Assembly (NCBI GenBank): GCA_046758005.1
Contig: JBHHZJ010000019.1
Span: 1 to 41,214 of the forward strand
Reading direction: 5' to 3'
Length of the DNA stretch: 41,214 nt
DNA from: JBHHZJ01 sp046758005
GTDB taxonomy: Bacteria; Pseudomonadota; Alphaproteobacteria; Kiloniellales; J153
The notes beneath the pieces are model-generated. The model had not been told where the DNA came from. It did not search any database and saw only the letters and a program-made list of their open reading frames with translations. This document shows, piece by piece, positions 1-9,519 of the stretch (within the stretch, counting starts at the first letter, position 1; every line of letters begins with the position of its first letter). The position numbers were made by a program, and so were the translations under genes.

Positions 1-23
1 TCGCCGTGCCGCGCCGCTGCGTT

Positions 24-54
24 CCCTCTCCCGACGGGAGAGGGTCAGGGTGAG
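24..54. repeat. Palindromic repeat, left copy beside DUF559 gene
   Basis: Ten-base arms at 24-33 (ccctctcccg) and 35-44 (cgggagaggg) form a tight palindrome, followed by a tcagggtgaggg tail. The tail supplies the TGA stop codon (tca at 45-47) and the last residues (SPSP) of the DUF559 protein encoded on the minus strand. A related copy lies at 441-484 in the opposite orientation. Confidence 0.75.
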
Positions 55-395
55 GGGGATTTGGTTTCCCGCACCGCCCGCGCGATAGTCTCGAGAACAC
101 CCTCGATGTTCCCGATCACCTCATTGTTCCAGAATCGGATCACGCGATAGCCGCGCGCTTCCAGCCACGCCGTCCGCGCGGCGTCACGGTCTTGAGCCGT
201 TGCATGCTGGCCGCCGTCGACTTCGACGATCAAGTTCCGCTCCAGGCAGAAGAAGTCGACGACAAAGGGGCCGATCGGCTCCTGGCGGCGAAACTTGAGG
301 TCGGCGATCTGCCGATTGCGAAGCCGCTGCCATAACAAGTGCTCCGCATCGGTGGCGTTGCGGCGCAGCGAACGTGCGATGGATTTTCCAGCCAT
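45..395 (-). CDS. DUF559 endonuclease-like protein
   Basis: A 116-residue protein of the DUF559 family, related to very-short-patch-repair (Vsr) and PD-(D/E)XK-type nucleases. The core is visible as VVDFF (Asp47), then LIVEVDGGQH (Glu58, Asp60, His64), the presumed metal and catalytic residues, and a late RVIRFWNNEV motif typical of the family. The N-terminal LRRNATDAEHLLWQRLRN helix is also characteristic, and the length is normal, so the gene looks intact. The C-terminal SPSP and the stop codon come from the flanking palindromic repeat. The ATG at 395 has only a weak ribosome-binding site (acggg). No methylase or restriction partner is present. The biological role of the family is not established; a DNA nuclease activity is inferred from the fold. 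Confidence 0.85.
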   Translation of the reverse strand: MAGKSIARSLRRNATDAEHLLWQRLRNRQIADLKFRRQEPIGPFVVDFFCLERNLIVEVDGGQHATAQDRDAARTAWLEARGYRVIRFWNNEVIGNIEGVLETIARAVRETKSPSP

Positions 396-440
396 CCCGT
401 GACCGTATCGTCTACCGGCCTCCAGCGACCAACCGAACTG

Positions 441-484
441 CCCTCACCCGCGCTTCGCGCCGCCCTCTCCCTCGGGGAGAGGGC
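441..484. repeat. Palindromic repeat, right copy beside DUF559 gene
   Basis: The sequence ccctcaccc (441-449), a short spacer, then a palindrome with ten-base arms at 462-471 (gccctctccc) and 475-484 (gggagagggc). Read on the opposite strand it has the same order as the repeat at 24-54, so the two copies face each other across the DUF559 gene. Confidence 0.75.
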
Positions 485-650
485 TATCGCAGCGGATCGC
501 AAGCCGTAGTCGCGTTATCGCCTTGCGCCGGATGGTGTCGTGCGCCGGACCGCTCGCCCGCCCGGATCGTGCCCGACCGATTCATCCGGCGGAACACGCT
601 TCGCCGTTCCGGCCTACGGGCTGCGGGCTATGGCCCAACGCGGAAGGTCG

Positions 651-811
651 AACCACAGAGACACAGAGGCACAGAGGAATTCGCTTCAAATACCACGAAG
701 ACACCAAGGCCACGAAGGGTCGCGAAGCGGGCGTTCTTCGTGTGTCCTTCGTGCCCTTCGAGCCTTCGTGGTGACTTGACTTGATCTCCGTGCCTCTGTG
801 CCTCGGTGGTT
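651..811. repeat. Large nested inverted repeat (CACAGAG / CACGAAG arms)
   Basis: The outer arms are aaccacagagacacagaggc (651-670, continuing to about 677) and ccgtgcctctgtgcctcggt (789-808) with the closing ggtt, which are near-perfect reverse complements. Inner arms accacgaagacaccaaggcc (692-711) and cgtgcccttcgagccttcgt (750-769) form a second, less perfect stem. Each arm is itself built of short CACAGAG-like or CACGAAG-like direct repeats, so the whole could fold into a cruciform or long hairpin RNA. Function unknown. Confidence 0.75.
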
Positions 812-880
812 CAAACGTCTTCGCGCCTTCGTGGTGAGACGGTCCGGTGGGCGGAGGCGGCTGCGCGCGCGCCGCCGCGC

Positions 881-2257
881 TCATTTCATCCGCCGGCGCA
901 GGTGGTTGAGCAGGTCGATGCGGGTGATCAGCCCCAGGAACTTGTCGCCGTCGAGAACGATGGCGACGTGGCCCTTCTCGAAGATCGGCAGCAGGTCCTC
1001 CATCGGCCGGTCGGCCTGGATGGTCTCCAGGCGCGTGATCATGGCGTCCCTGACCGGCTCCTTGAAGCGCGTCTCGTCGCGGATGACCTCGATCAGGATG
1101 TCGCTTTCGTCGACGATGCCGACCACGTGCGCCTCGTCGCCCATGACCGGGATCTGGGAGATGTCGTAGAGCTTCATGCGCCCGTAGGCGGTGAGCAGGG
1201 TATCGTCGGGGGCGACCGTGATGGTGGCGTGCTCGGCGTGGCGGCGCGAGATCAGGTCGCGCAGGTCGCCGTGGCGCTCGCGCTCGATGAAGCCCTGGTC
1301 GATCATCCAGTACTCGTTGTACATCTTGGACAGGTACTTGTTGCCGCTGTCGCACACGAAGGTGACGACCCGCTTGGGCGCGCGCTGCGCGCGGCAGTAG
1401 CGCAGCGCCGCGGCGATCAGGGTGCCGGAGGACGAGCCGGCCAGGATGCCCTCCTTGAGCAGCAGCTCGCGCGCGGTCGCGAAGGCCTCCTTGTCGGAGA
1501 TCGTGTAGGCGGTCTTGACCCGCGTGAGATCCACGACGGGCGGCAGGAAGTCCTCGCCGATGCCCTCGACCAGCCAGGAGCCGACCTCGGTGCTGAGTTC
1601 GCCGGTGCGCACGTAATCGGCCAGGACCGAGCCTTCCGGGTCGGCCAGGATCATCTCGACGTCCGGGGCCACGTTGGCGAAATAGCGCGACAGTCCGGTG
1701 ATGGTGCCGCCGGAGCCCACGCCGCACACGACCGCGTCGATGTCGTGCTCCATCTGCTCCCAAATTTCCGGCGCCGTCGTCGTCTCGTGGGCGTATGGAT
1801 TGGCCGGGTTGGCGAACTGGTTGACGTAGAAGGCGCCCGTTTCGGCGGCGATCCGCTCGGCCATGTCCTGGTAGTACTCGGGGTGGCCCTTGCCCACGTC
1901 GGATCGCGTGAGCAGCACCTCGGCGCCCAGCGCCTTGAGGTGGAAGATCTTTTCCTGGGCCATCTTGTCCGGCACCACGATGATCAGGCGGAAGCCGAGC
2001 TGGGCGGCGACCAGCGCCAGACCCAGCCCGGTGTTTCCGGCGGTCGCCTCGATGATGGTGCCGCCCGGCTTCAGCGTGCCCTCGCGCCGGGCCGCCTCGA
2101 TCATGGACTTGCCGATGCGGTCCTTGATCGAGCCGCCCGGGTTCTGGTTCTCGAGCTTGAGGAACAGCCGGCAGGGCCCCGCGTCCAGGCGCCTCGCCTC
2201 GACGAGCGGCGTGTCGCCGATGCTGTCCAGCACGTTGCGGAACACGGGCGCGGTCAT
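881..2257 (-). CDS. Cystathionine beta-synthase with C-terminal CBS pair
   Basis: A 458-residue fold-type II PLP enzyme that condenses serine (or O-acetylserine) with homocysteine. The PLP lysine is Lys45 in NPGGSIKDRIG, the substrate loop is EATAGNTG, and the phosphate-binding loop is GVGSGGT. About residues 337-458 carry two CBS domains, as in cystathionine beta-synthases with a regulatory tail; no N-terminal heme-binding extension is seen. The ATG at 2257 (MTAPVFRNVLDSIGDTPL) is chosen because family homology begins there; the frame is open further upstream. It follows threonine ammonia-lyase by 106 bases on the same strand, so co-transcription is likely. The alternative of a cysteine synthase is less likely because of the CBS pair. 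Confidence 0.88.
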   Translation of the reverse strand: MTAPVFRNVLDSIGDTPLVEARRLDAGPCRLFLKLENQNPGGSIKDRIGKSMIEAARREGTLKPGGTIIEATAGNTGLGLALVAAQLGFRLIIVVPDKMAQEKIFHLKALGAEVLLTRSDVGKGHPEYYQDMAERIAAETGAFYVNQFANPANPYAHETTTAPEIWEQMEHDIDAVVCGVGSGGTITGLSRYFANVAPDVEMILADPEGSVLADYVRTGELSTEVGSWLVEGIGEDFLPPVVDLTRVKTAYTISDKEAFATARELLLKEGILAGSSSGTLIAAALRYCRAQRAPKRVVTFVCDSGNKYLSKMYNEYWMIDQGFIERERHGDLRDLISRRHAEHATITVAPDDTLLTAYGRMKLYDISQIPVMGDEAHVVGIVDESDILIEVIRDETRFKEPVRDAMITRLETIQADRPMEDLLPIFEKGHVAIVLDGDKFLGLITRIDLLNHLRRRMK

Positions 2258-2363
2258 GGAACGTTCCGTCTCGGCCGCCCGGCGGGACGGCGGCCGGTTT
2301 TCTTCCGCCCTTACAGTGACCGGGCCGGCGGCGGCCCGCAAGCCCCTCGCGGGGCCCGCGGCA

Positions 2364-3617
2364 TCATGCCCGCGTGACGGGGGCGTCGCGCACCAGCCCC
2401 TCGTCGGAGCGGGCGGAGAGCACGCGCGTCGGGAAGCCGTCGTCGCGCAGGCTGCCGACGATCTCCTCGACGTGGGCGGCGTTGCGCGTCTCGATGACGG
2501 CGTCGACCTCGGCCTTCTTGGCCGGCACGTCGTGGAACAGGCGCTGGTGGTAGACCTCGATGATGTTGCCGCCGGTGTCCCCGATCAGCTTGGCCACCTT
2601 GGCCAGCACGCCGGGCCGGTCGATGATCCCGATGCGCAGCCGGACCATGCGTCCGTCGCGCACCAGGCCGCGCGTCAGCACCCAGGACAGCAGGCGCACG
2701 TCGATGTTGCCGCCGCACACGACCACGCCGACCTTGCACCCGGCGAATCGCTCCCGCTCCTTCATGAGCGCGGCCACGCCGGCCGCGCCCGCGCCCTCGG
2801 CGACGATCTTGTGCTGCTCGACCAGCGCGTTCACCGCGCTCTCGATCAACGGCTCGTCGACCAGGACGATATCCTCGACCAGGCACGCGATGATCGCCCG
2901 CGTCAGCTCGCCCGGGTTCTTGACCGCGATGCCGTCGGCCAGCGTCTGCCCGCCGCACGCCGGGCTCAGGTCGTGGATGGCCTGGTACATCGAGGGAAAC
3001 AGCTCGGTCTCGACGCCGAACATCCGCAGATCCGGCTTGACCGACTTGGCCGCGGTGGCGATGCCGGAGATAATGCCGCCGCCGCCGACCGGCACCACGA
3101 TCGTGTCCAGCTCGGGGTTGTCGTCCAACATCTCGAACCCGATGGTGCCCTGGCCGGCGACGATCAGCGGGTCGTCGTAGGGGTGCACGAAGGTCAGGTT
3201 CTCGCGCTCGGCGATCTCGCGCGCGGCGACCGCCGAGGCGTCGAGCGTGTCGCCGACGAGCACGACGCGGGCGCCGAACTCGCGCGTGCGCTCGACCTTG
3301 GTAAAGGGCGCGAACTCGGGCATCACGATGGTCGCGGGGATGCCCAGGCGCTGGGCGTGGTAGGCGACCCCTTGGGCGTGGTTGCCGGCCGACATCGCGA
3401 TCACGCCGTACCCGGCCTGCTCGGCGGTCAGGCTCTTGAGCTTGACCAGCGCCCCGCGGTCCTTGAACGAGCCGGTGTACTGGAGGCTCTCCAGCTTCAG
3501 GTAGAGCTCGCAGCCGAGCGTCTGTCCCAGGCGCGGCGCCGGGACGAGCGGCGTGCGGATCACTTCGCCGTCGATCTGCCTGGCGGCGGCCCGGATATCC
3601 TCGGCGGTCACGGTCAT
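2364..3617 (-). CDS. ilvA: Threonine ammonia-lyase with ACT domain
   Basis: A 417-residue PLP enzyme that deaminates threonine (and usually serine) to 2-oxobutyrate. Lys52 in YTGSFKDRGAL binds PLP, SAGNHAQG is the substrate loop and GGGGIISG the phosphate loop. The C-terminal ~90 residues (from VRLRIGIIDRPGVLAKVAKL) form a single ACT-type regulatory domain, the organisation of the shorter 400-420-residue form rather than the 500-residue biosynthetic IlvA with two ACT-like repeats. The ATG at 3617 is preceded by a strong gggagggagg site. It begins 20 bases after the acylase stop, so the two are probably one transcript. Whether it serves isoleucine synthesis or threonine breakdown cannot be decided here. 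Confidence 0.88.
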   Translation of the reverse strand: MTVTAEDIRAAARQIDGEVIRTPLVPAPRLGQTLGCELYLKLESLQYTGSFKDRGALVKLKSLTAEQAGYGVIAMSAGNHAQGVAYHAQRLGIPATIVMPEFAPFTKVERTREFGARVVLVGDTLDASAVAAREIAERENLTFVHPYDDPLIVAGQGTIGFEMLDDNPELDTIVVPVGGGGIISGIATAAKSVKPDLRMFGVETELFPSMYQAIHDLSPACGGQTLADGIAVKNPGELTRAIIACLVEDIVLVDEPLIESAVNALVEQHKIVAEGAGAAGVAALMKERERFAGCKVGVVVCGGNIDVRLLSWVLTRGLVRDGRMVRLRIGIIDRPGVLAKVAKLIGDTGGNIIEVYHQRLFHDVPAKKAEVDAVIETRNAAHVEEIVGSLRDDGFPTRVLSARSDEGLVRDAPVTRA

Positions 3618-3637
3618 GGCGCGCGCGCCTCCCTCCC

Positions 3638-6061
3638 TCATCGAGACACTTCGGCTTGCTCCGGAGTGAGCAGCAATCGTTTTACCGGCACTGTCGCGTC
3701 GCCGACCAGTTTTACGTAATCGCCGTCGCGCCAGCGCCCGATCAGGCTGCCGTAGAACGGCGAGAGCGGGTTGCCCGACTGGCCGAAGGCGATCATGAAG
3801 CGCGAGTCGTCGAGGTCGGCCAGGTCGTAGACCGCGCGGTAGCCGGGGCCGTGGACGTTCTCGAACGGATAGGCCGAGCGATCGCTGAAGCTCACTGCGC
3901 CCCGATTGACGGTGTAGCTGCCGCCGTCGGTTTCCACCGCGGTGCCGAAGATCGGCCCGAGGACGGGCATGCGGGCGAGGAGGGGGTGGGCGAAGCGGGC
4001 GACATGCGCCTCGCCCCAGCGCAACCGGCCGACCGGGCGCGGGTAACGGATCGCCAGATCGCTGAGCGCGACCTCGAGCGCGTCGACGAGCCGCTCGGCG
4101 CAGCCCTCCCTCGCCTCGGTACCCACGTCGTCGCACCAAATCTGCCCGTCGCTCAGGATGCGGGTCAGCAGCTCGGCCTTCGGGCGCTGGAACTGGGCGA
4201 AATCCGGGCCCAGCTCGTCGGCCAGGACCATCCGGTTGAACGCGCGGATCCAGGCGTGGAAGAGCAGCGGCGCGGGGCTGTCGCGGTCCATGCGTCCATC
4301 CCACTCGGCCAGGATGGCGGTCGCTTCACGGCCGCGCTCGGTGGTTGGCTCGGCACGCAACAGCAGGGGCAACAGGTCGCGCGCGGCGAGCGAGGCGATG
4401 TCCTGCTGGATGGCGAGCGAGCCCTCCGGCGTCCGCCCGGGGTCGCGGTCCGAGTCGAGCAGCTCCTGGATGCGCCGGGCGCGGTAGGGGTCGCGCCAGT
4501 TGGCGGTCAGCAGATAGCGGTAGCCGTCGGGAACGATCTTGTTGTTGGCGGCTACGATCCGCCCGTCCGGCGGATTGACCGCCATGGGCAGGTCCGCGAA
4601 CGGGATCTCGCCCGTCCAGTCGTATTCGCCGCTCCAGCCCGGGACCGGCGTGCGTCCGTCGCCGCGCTTGCGGATCGGCACCCGGGCGGGCGCGGCGAAG
4701 CCGATCGTGCCGGCGCGGTCGGCGTAAACGATGTTCTGGTGCGGGCTGTGGAAGTCCCTGAGCGCGGCGCGAAACTCGTCCCAAGTGCGCGCGTGATTGA
4801 TGCCGTAGAGGGCCTCGCCGCTGCGGTCGTCCGGGCGCAGCGCCGGCCAGGCGAGCGCGAGCACGGTTCCCGCCTCGCTGAGTTCGTCCGCGTCCTCGGC
4901 GACGGCGTCGGAGATGACCGGACCGTGGCGGGTCGCGCGCACGCTCCACCGTTGCGGTGCCTCGCCGCGCACCGCGATGACCTCCTCGCGGGTCTCGAAG
5001 GGCCGCGGCCCGTCGGGCGTGAGGTATTGCGTCGGGTCGTCCTCGGCCAGGCGCTCCACGAACAGGTCCTGCGTGTCGCTGTGGGTGGTCGTGAAGCCCC
5101 AGGCGATTTGGCCGTTGTGGCCGACCACCATGAGCGGCAAGCCGGGCGCGGTCGCGCCGCTCAGCGTGAGCGCGGGCGTCTCGATGCGCGCCAGGTACCA
5201 CGCGCCCGGGGCGGTCAAGGCCAGGTGGGGGTCGTTGGCCAGGATCGGCGCGCCGCTGGCGGTTCGCGCGCCGGCCACGACCCACGAGTTCGAGGCGTCC
5301 TTGGGCGCCAACTCCCACGGCAGCAGCCCGGCGAAGCGCTCGAGCGGCAGGCCTCGCAGCCATCGCGCCAGGTCCTTCAGCGCGACCGGGCCGTCCTTCG
5401 GATAGTCCGGCCACAGGAAGCCGGCCTGTTCGGGCGTCAGGCGGCGCGCGATCCGCGCGCGCAGGATCTCGTCGGCCCAGTTGCCGGAAAGCTGCAGGGC
5501 CATCACCCGGCCCCACACCAGGCTGTCGGCCGGCCGCCAGGGCGCGGGCCGGTAGCCGAGCAACTGGAATTCGAGCGGCAGCGGCCCGCCCGGATCCGCA
5601 ATGAAGGCGTTGATTCCGGCAGCATAGGCTTCGAACACGTCGCGCACCGGGTGCGACAGGTGCGCCACGTTGGCCTCGGCGACCCGGTAGAGGCCGAGGG
5701 TGCGCATGAAGCGGTCGAGGCGCAGCGCCCGCGCGCCCAACACCTCGGCCAGGCGGCCGGCGCCGCCGCGCCGCATGAAGTCCATCTGCCAGAGCCGGTC
5801 CTGCGCGTGCACGAAGCCGAGCGCCATGACGGCGTCGCGTTCACTTCGCGCGCGGATCGTGACGATGCCGTCGGGATCGCGCAGGACCTCCACCGGCGCC
5901 TGCAGGCCCGCGATCTGCAGCGTGCCCTCGAGGCGGGGCAACGAACCGCGCAGCCAGACATATCCCGCGCCGGCCGCAAGCGCGAGCAGCAGCGTCACTC
6001 CGGCCAGCGCGCTCAGGCTCCACACGAGGATGCGTCTCACGGGCGTCCTATCCGTCGCCAA
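3638..6061 (-). CDS. Penicillin-acylase-family N-terminal nucleophile hydrolase
   Basis: An 807-residue amidohydrolase precursor of the penicillin acylase family (penicillin, cephalosporin and acyl-homoserine-lactone acylases). Residues about 10-37 are a hydrophobic signal-anchor. The alpha-chain part contains GFVHAQDRLWQMDFMRR, and self-cleavage is expected before Ser257 in KDASNSWVVAG, which becomes the N-terminal nucleophile of the beta chain. NDPHLAL and VGHNGQIAWGFT are further family motifs. It likely acts in the periplasm or at the membrane on an amide substrate that cannot be named from sequence; quorum-signal acylase is one possibility. The start is uncertain: TTG at 6061 gives the longest form, and GTG at 6040 has a better upstream site (ggatagga). 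First gene of a probable operon with threonine ammonia-lyase. Confidence 0.88.
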   Translation of the reverse strand: MATDRTPVRRILVWSLSALAGVTLLLALAAGAGYVWLRGSLPRLEGTLQIAGLQAPVEVLRDPDGIVTIRARSERDAVMALGFVHAQDRLWQMDFMRRGGAGRLAEVLGARALRLDRFMRTLGLYRVAEANVAHLSHPVRDVFEAYAAGINAFIADPGGPLPLEFQLLGYRPAPWRPADSLVWGRVMALQLSGNWADEILRARIARRLTPEQAGFLWPDYPKDGPVALKDLARWLRGLPLERFAGLLPWELAPKDASNSWVVAGARTASGAPILANDPHLALTAPGAWYLARIETPALTLSGATAPGLPLMVVGHNGQIAWGFTTTHSDTQDLFVERLAEDDPTQYLTPDGPRPFETREEVIAVRGEAPQRWSVRATRHGPVISDAVAEDADELSEAGTVLALAWPALRPDDRSGEALYGINHARTWDEFRAALRDFHSPHQNIVYADRAGTIGFAAPARVPIRKRGDGRTPVPGWSGEYDWTGEIPFADLPMAVNPPDGRIVAANNKIVPDGYRYLLTANWRDPYRARRIQELLDSDRDPGRTPEGSLAIQQDIASLAARDLLPLLLRAEPTTERGREATAILAEWDGRMDRDSPAPLLFHAWIRAFNRMVLADELGPDFAQFQRPKAELLTRILSDGQIWCDDVGTEAREGCAERLVDALEVALSDLAIRYPRPVGRLRWGEAHVARFAHPLLARMPVLGPIFGTAVETDGGSYTVNRGAVSFSDRSAYPFENVHGPGYRAVYDLADLDDSRFMIAFGQSGNPLSPFYGSLIGRWRDGDYVKLVGDATVPVKRLLLTPEQAEVSR

Positions 6062-6176
6062 AGTCTTTGCCGGGCCAGGGATCCCGGACTATGAGGGAAG
6101 CAGATTAGCCGCGCCGCCGCGCGATGGAACGAAAATCGGTGCGCCCGGCGAGGACCAGGAACGGCAAACCGAGACC

Positions 6177-7144
6177 ATGGCCGATCGCAGCTCGAAGAAG
6201 GCCGTCCTGGCCGCGTTCGCGGGCAACGCGCTGATCGCCGCCACCAAGTTTGTGGCCGCCGCCTTCACCGGCAGCTCGGCGATGTTCAGCGAGGCGGTCC
6301 ATTCCGCCGTGGATACCGGCAACCAGCTCCTCCTGCTCTACGGCATGAAGCGCGCGGCGCGGCCGGCCGACCCGATGCACCCCTTCGGCTACGGGCGCGA
6401 GATCTACTTCTGGGCCTTCGTGGTGGCGATTCTGATCTTCGCCACGGGGGCCGGGGTGTCGATCTACGAGGGCGTGGTCAAGCTGCGCCATCCCGAGCCG
6501 CTGACGAACGCCTATGTCAACTACGGGGTCATTGGGCTGGCGCTGGTGTTCGAGTTGGGCTCGTGGGCCGTCGCGTACCGGGCGTTCCGCGCCCGGAAGG
6601 GACCGCACGACTATTTCACCGCGATCCGGATAAGCAAGGACCCGACGCTGTTCACGGTCCTGATGGAGGACAGCGCGGCGGTGCTCGGCCTGCTCATCGC
6701 GCTCGCGGGCATCGCGCTGGCGGAGGCGACCGGCACGCCGGCGCTGGACGGCGTCGCCTCGATCCTGATCGGGCTCGTGCTCGCCGCGGTGGCGGCGTTC
6801 CTTGCCTACGAGACCAAGGGCCTGCTGATCGGGGAGGCGGCCGATGCCGCGCTGATCGCCGGCGTCCGGCGGATCGTCGCCCAGGAGACGGGGGTCGGCG
6901 GGATCAACGAGATCCTGACCATGCACATGGGGCCGCGCGACGTGCTCCTGAACCTGAGCGTCGACTTCCGGCGCGGCCTGTCCTCCGACCAGGTCGAGGA
7001 GGCCATCTCGGCGCTCGAGCGCCGCCTCAAGTCCGCGCATCCCGAGATCACGCGGGTCTTCATCGAGGCCCAGTCCCGCCGGGATCACCGGCGCAACGAA
7101 CGCGGCGCGGCGGGTCGCCACCGGCCCCGGCCCCGGGCCGAAGG

Positions 7145-7148
<4 letters not shown>
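6177..7148 (+). CDS. Cation diffusion facilitator transporter (ZnT9-like)
   Basis: A 323-residue membrane protein of the cation diffusion facilitator family, which exports Zn2+ or similar divalent metals by proton exchange. The N-terminal half has about six hydrophobic segments. The first metal-site helix carries HSAVD (His42, Asp46), while the corresponding later helix reads VLMEDSAAVLG (Glu164, Asp165), the arrangement of the SLC30A9/ZnT9-like branch. A cytoplasmic C-terminal domain (about 215-300) follows and the tail is Arg-rich. The ATG at 6177 (MADRSSKKAVLAAF) matches the family start. The stop TAG (7146-7148) overlaps the opposing glnA stop inside the palindrome CTAG, so the two genes converge with no spacer. 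The metal transported is not determined. Confidence 0.9.
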
Positions 7149-8572
<1,424 letters not shown>

Positions 8573-8703
8573 GGCCGTACCTCCCCTCCCATCGGTGACC
8601 GTTCCGATTCTTGCAGGGGAGATACTATGGAAAGCGGACGTGAATTCCTAGCGAAGTCCGTACCGAGGACCCCGCGCGGTGCGCGCGTGCGCGGGGCCGG
8701 CCG

Positions 8704-9084
8704 TTACCAGTGCCAGACCTGGTCGAACCGCTCGAGCAGGTTCGGGATCTCGCCGCGCCGTATCGCCTTCAGGCCGTCGATCAACTCCTCGTCCTCGAGG
8801 CCGCGCTCGGCGAGATCCTCCTTGACGATGTACACGTCCACACCCTTGCCGATCAGGCCGCTCACGTCGTCGGCGAGATGCGGCCCGTGCTTCTGCTCGC
8901 GCGCGCCGAAGCACAGGGGAGGGGTCCCTTGCGCCTTGACCGCATAGTTCACCGCGTTACCGCGCAAGAGCACGTTCAACTCCGCGCCCGCACCCTTCAT
9001 CGCGTGGGTGATCCACACGACCGGGTCGTCCTGCTCCTCCAGCGTCCCCCGGTAGGCGGTCTCGATGATGTTGAGAGCCTTCAT
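8704..9084 (-). CDS. DsrE-family protein without active-site Cys (third of three)
   Basis: A 126-residue DsrE/TusD-fold protein, third in a three-gene run. The N-terminal MKALNIIETAYRGT strand and the GVDVYIVKEDLAERGL segment match the fold. At the position where sulfur-carrying DsrE/TusD proteins have a Cys (before the xxRG turn) it has Lys/Asp, as in non-catalytic DsrF/DsrH-type subunits. The single Cys (CFGAREQK) lies in a different loop. The protein ends VWHW; a C-terminal Trp is also typical of TusB/DsrH. The ATG at 9084 has a gggagg site and starts 10 bases after the preceding stop, so translation is probably coupled. Membership of a heteromeric complex with the other two is inferred. 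Confidence 0.8.
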   Translation of the reverse strand: MKALNIIETAYRGTLEEQDDPVVWITHAMKGAGAELNVLLRGNAVNYAVKAQGTPPLCFGAREQKHGPHLADDVSGLIGKGVDVYIVKEDLAERGLEDEELIDGLKAIRRGEIPNLLERFDQVWHW

Positions 9085-9094
9085 CGCGTCCTCC

Positions 9095-9508
9095 CTACTT
9101 CGTCGGAATCACCAGGGTGTTGTCGGATTCCTCGGCCATCTTCCAGAAGTCGGCCGGCGACCCGCGGCGCACGCCTGCGACCGCCTCGCCCGCGCCGCGC
9201 TCGTCCACGCACAGCCCGCAGTTGACCCAGTCCACCTTGCCGCCGTTCCTCTCGGCCTCGGCGATCACGGCCTCGACCCACTCCTTGGGCAGCGGGTGGT
9301 CCTCCTGCTCCACGTCGTGGCCGTGCACCGGGTTCGGGTGCGGCTTCTGCAGTGCGAACGGCACGAACACCGCGCCCTCGTAGGCGAAGACGTTGACGTT
9401 GTAGCCGCGCCGGGCGGCGATGTCGATGAGCCGCAGCGCGGTCGTCGTGCGCGCATTCTCGAACGGCGCGTCCATGATGGCGAAGGTCAAGGTCTTGTCT
9501 TCGGCCAT
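9095..9508 (-). CDS. DsrE-family sulfur-carrier-like protein with CxxC
   Basis: A 137-residue DsrE-fold protein, the middle gene of three. It carries VNCGLCVDERG (Cys97, Cys100), which fits the Cys-containing turn of DsrE/TusD-type sulfur-transfer subunits, so this is the only member of the triplet likely to carry persulfide or react with thiols. The N-terminal half (FAIMDAPFENARTTTALRL, GYNVNVFAYEGAV) is typical of the fold. An insert rich in His, Pro and acidic residues (about 53-73: KPHPNPVHGHDVEQEDHP) lies between the core strands and could be a metal- or partner-binding loop. The ATG at 9508 follows a gggagg site; an upstream in-frame ATG at 9523 is less well placed. It lies 11 bases after the first gene. 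No DsrC/TusE, TusA or rhodanese gene is nearby. Confidence 0.83.
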   Translation of the reverse strand: MAEDKTLTFAIMDAPFENARTTTALRLIDIAARRGYNVNVFAYEGAVFVPFALQKPHPNPVHGHDVEQEDHPLPKEWVEAVIAEAERNGGKVDWVNCGLCVDERGAGEAVAGVRRGSPADFWKMAEESDNTLVIPTK

Positions 9509-9519
9509 GGCAGCCTCCC

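Larger units (their letters stand above)
396..880. other. Gene-free, repeat-rich stretch
   Basis: About 485 bases without a credible gene. It holds the right-hand DUF559-flanking palindrome (441-484), a short inverted repeat cggaac/gttccg (590-595 and 606-611), the large nested inverted repeat at 651-811, and a further solo arm (cgccttcgtggtgagac, about 824-840). Open frames here are low-complexity by-products of the repeats. Confidence 0.7.

Noticed and set aside
3656..6094. Very long open frame (over 800 codons) on the plus strand opposite the acylase gene
   Set aside because: Its translation is rich in Arg, Gly, His, Asp and Val with no family motifs; it is the usual antisense open frame of a high-GC gene, while the minus-strand frame has clear acylase motifs.
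8573..8703. Possible sigma-54 promoter for glnA (ctgcaa words upstream)
   Set aside because: The conserved GG of the -24 element is not at the required spacing from the GC of the -12 element.
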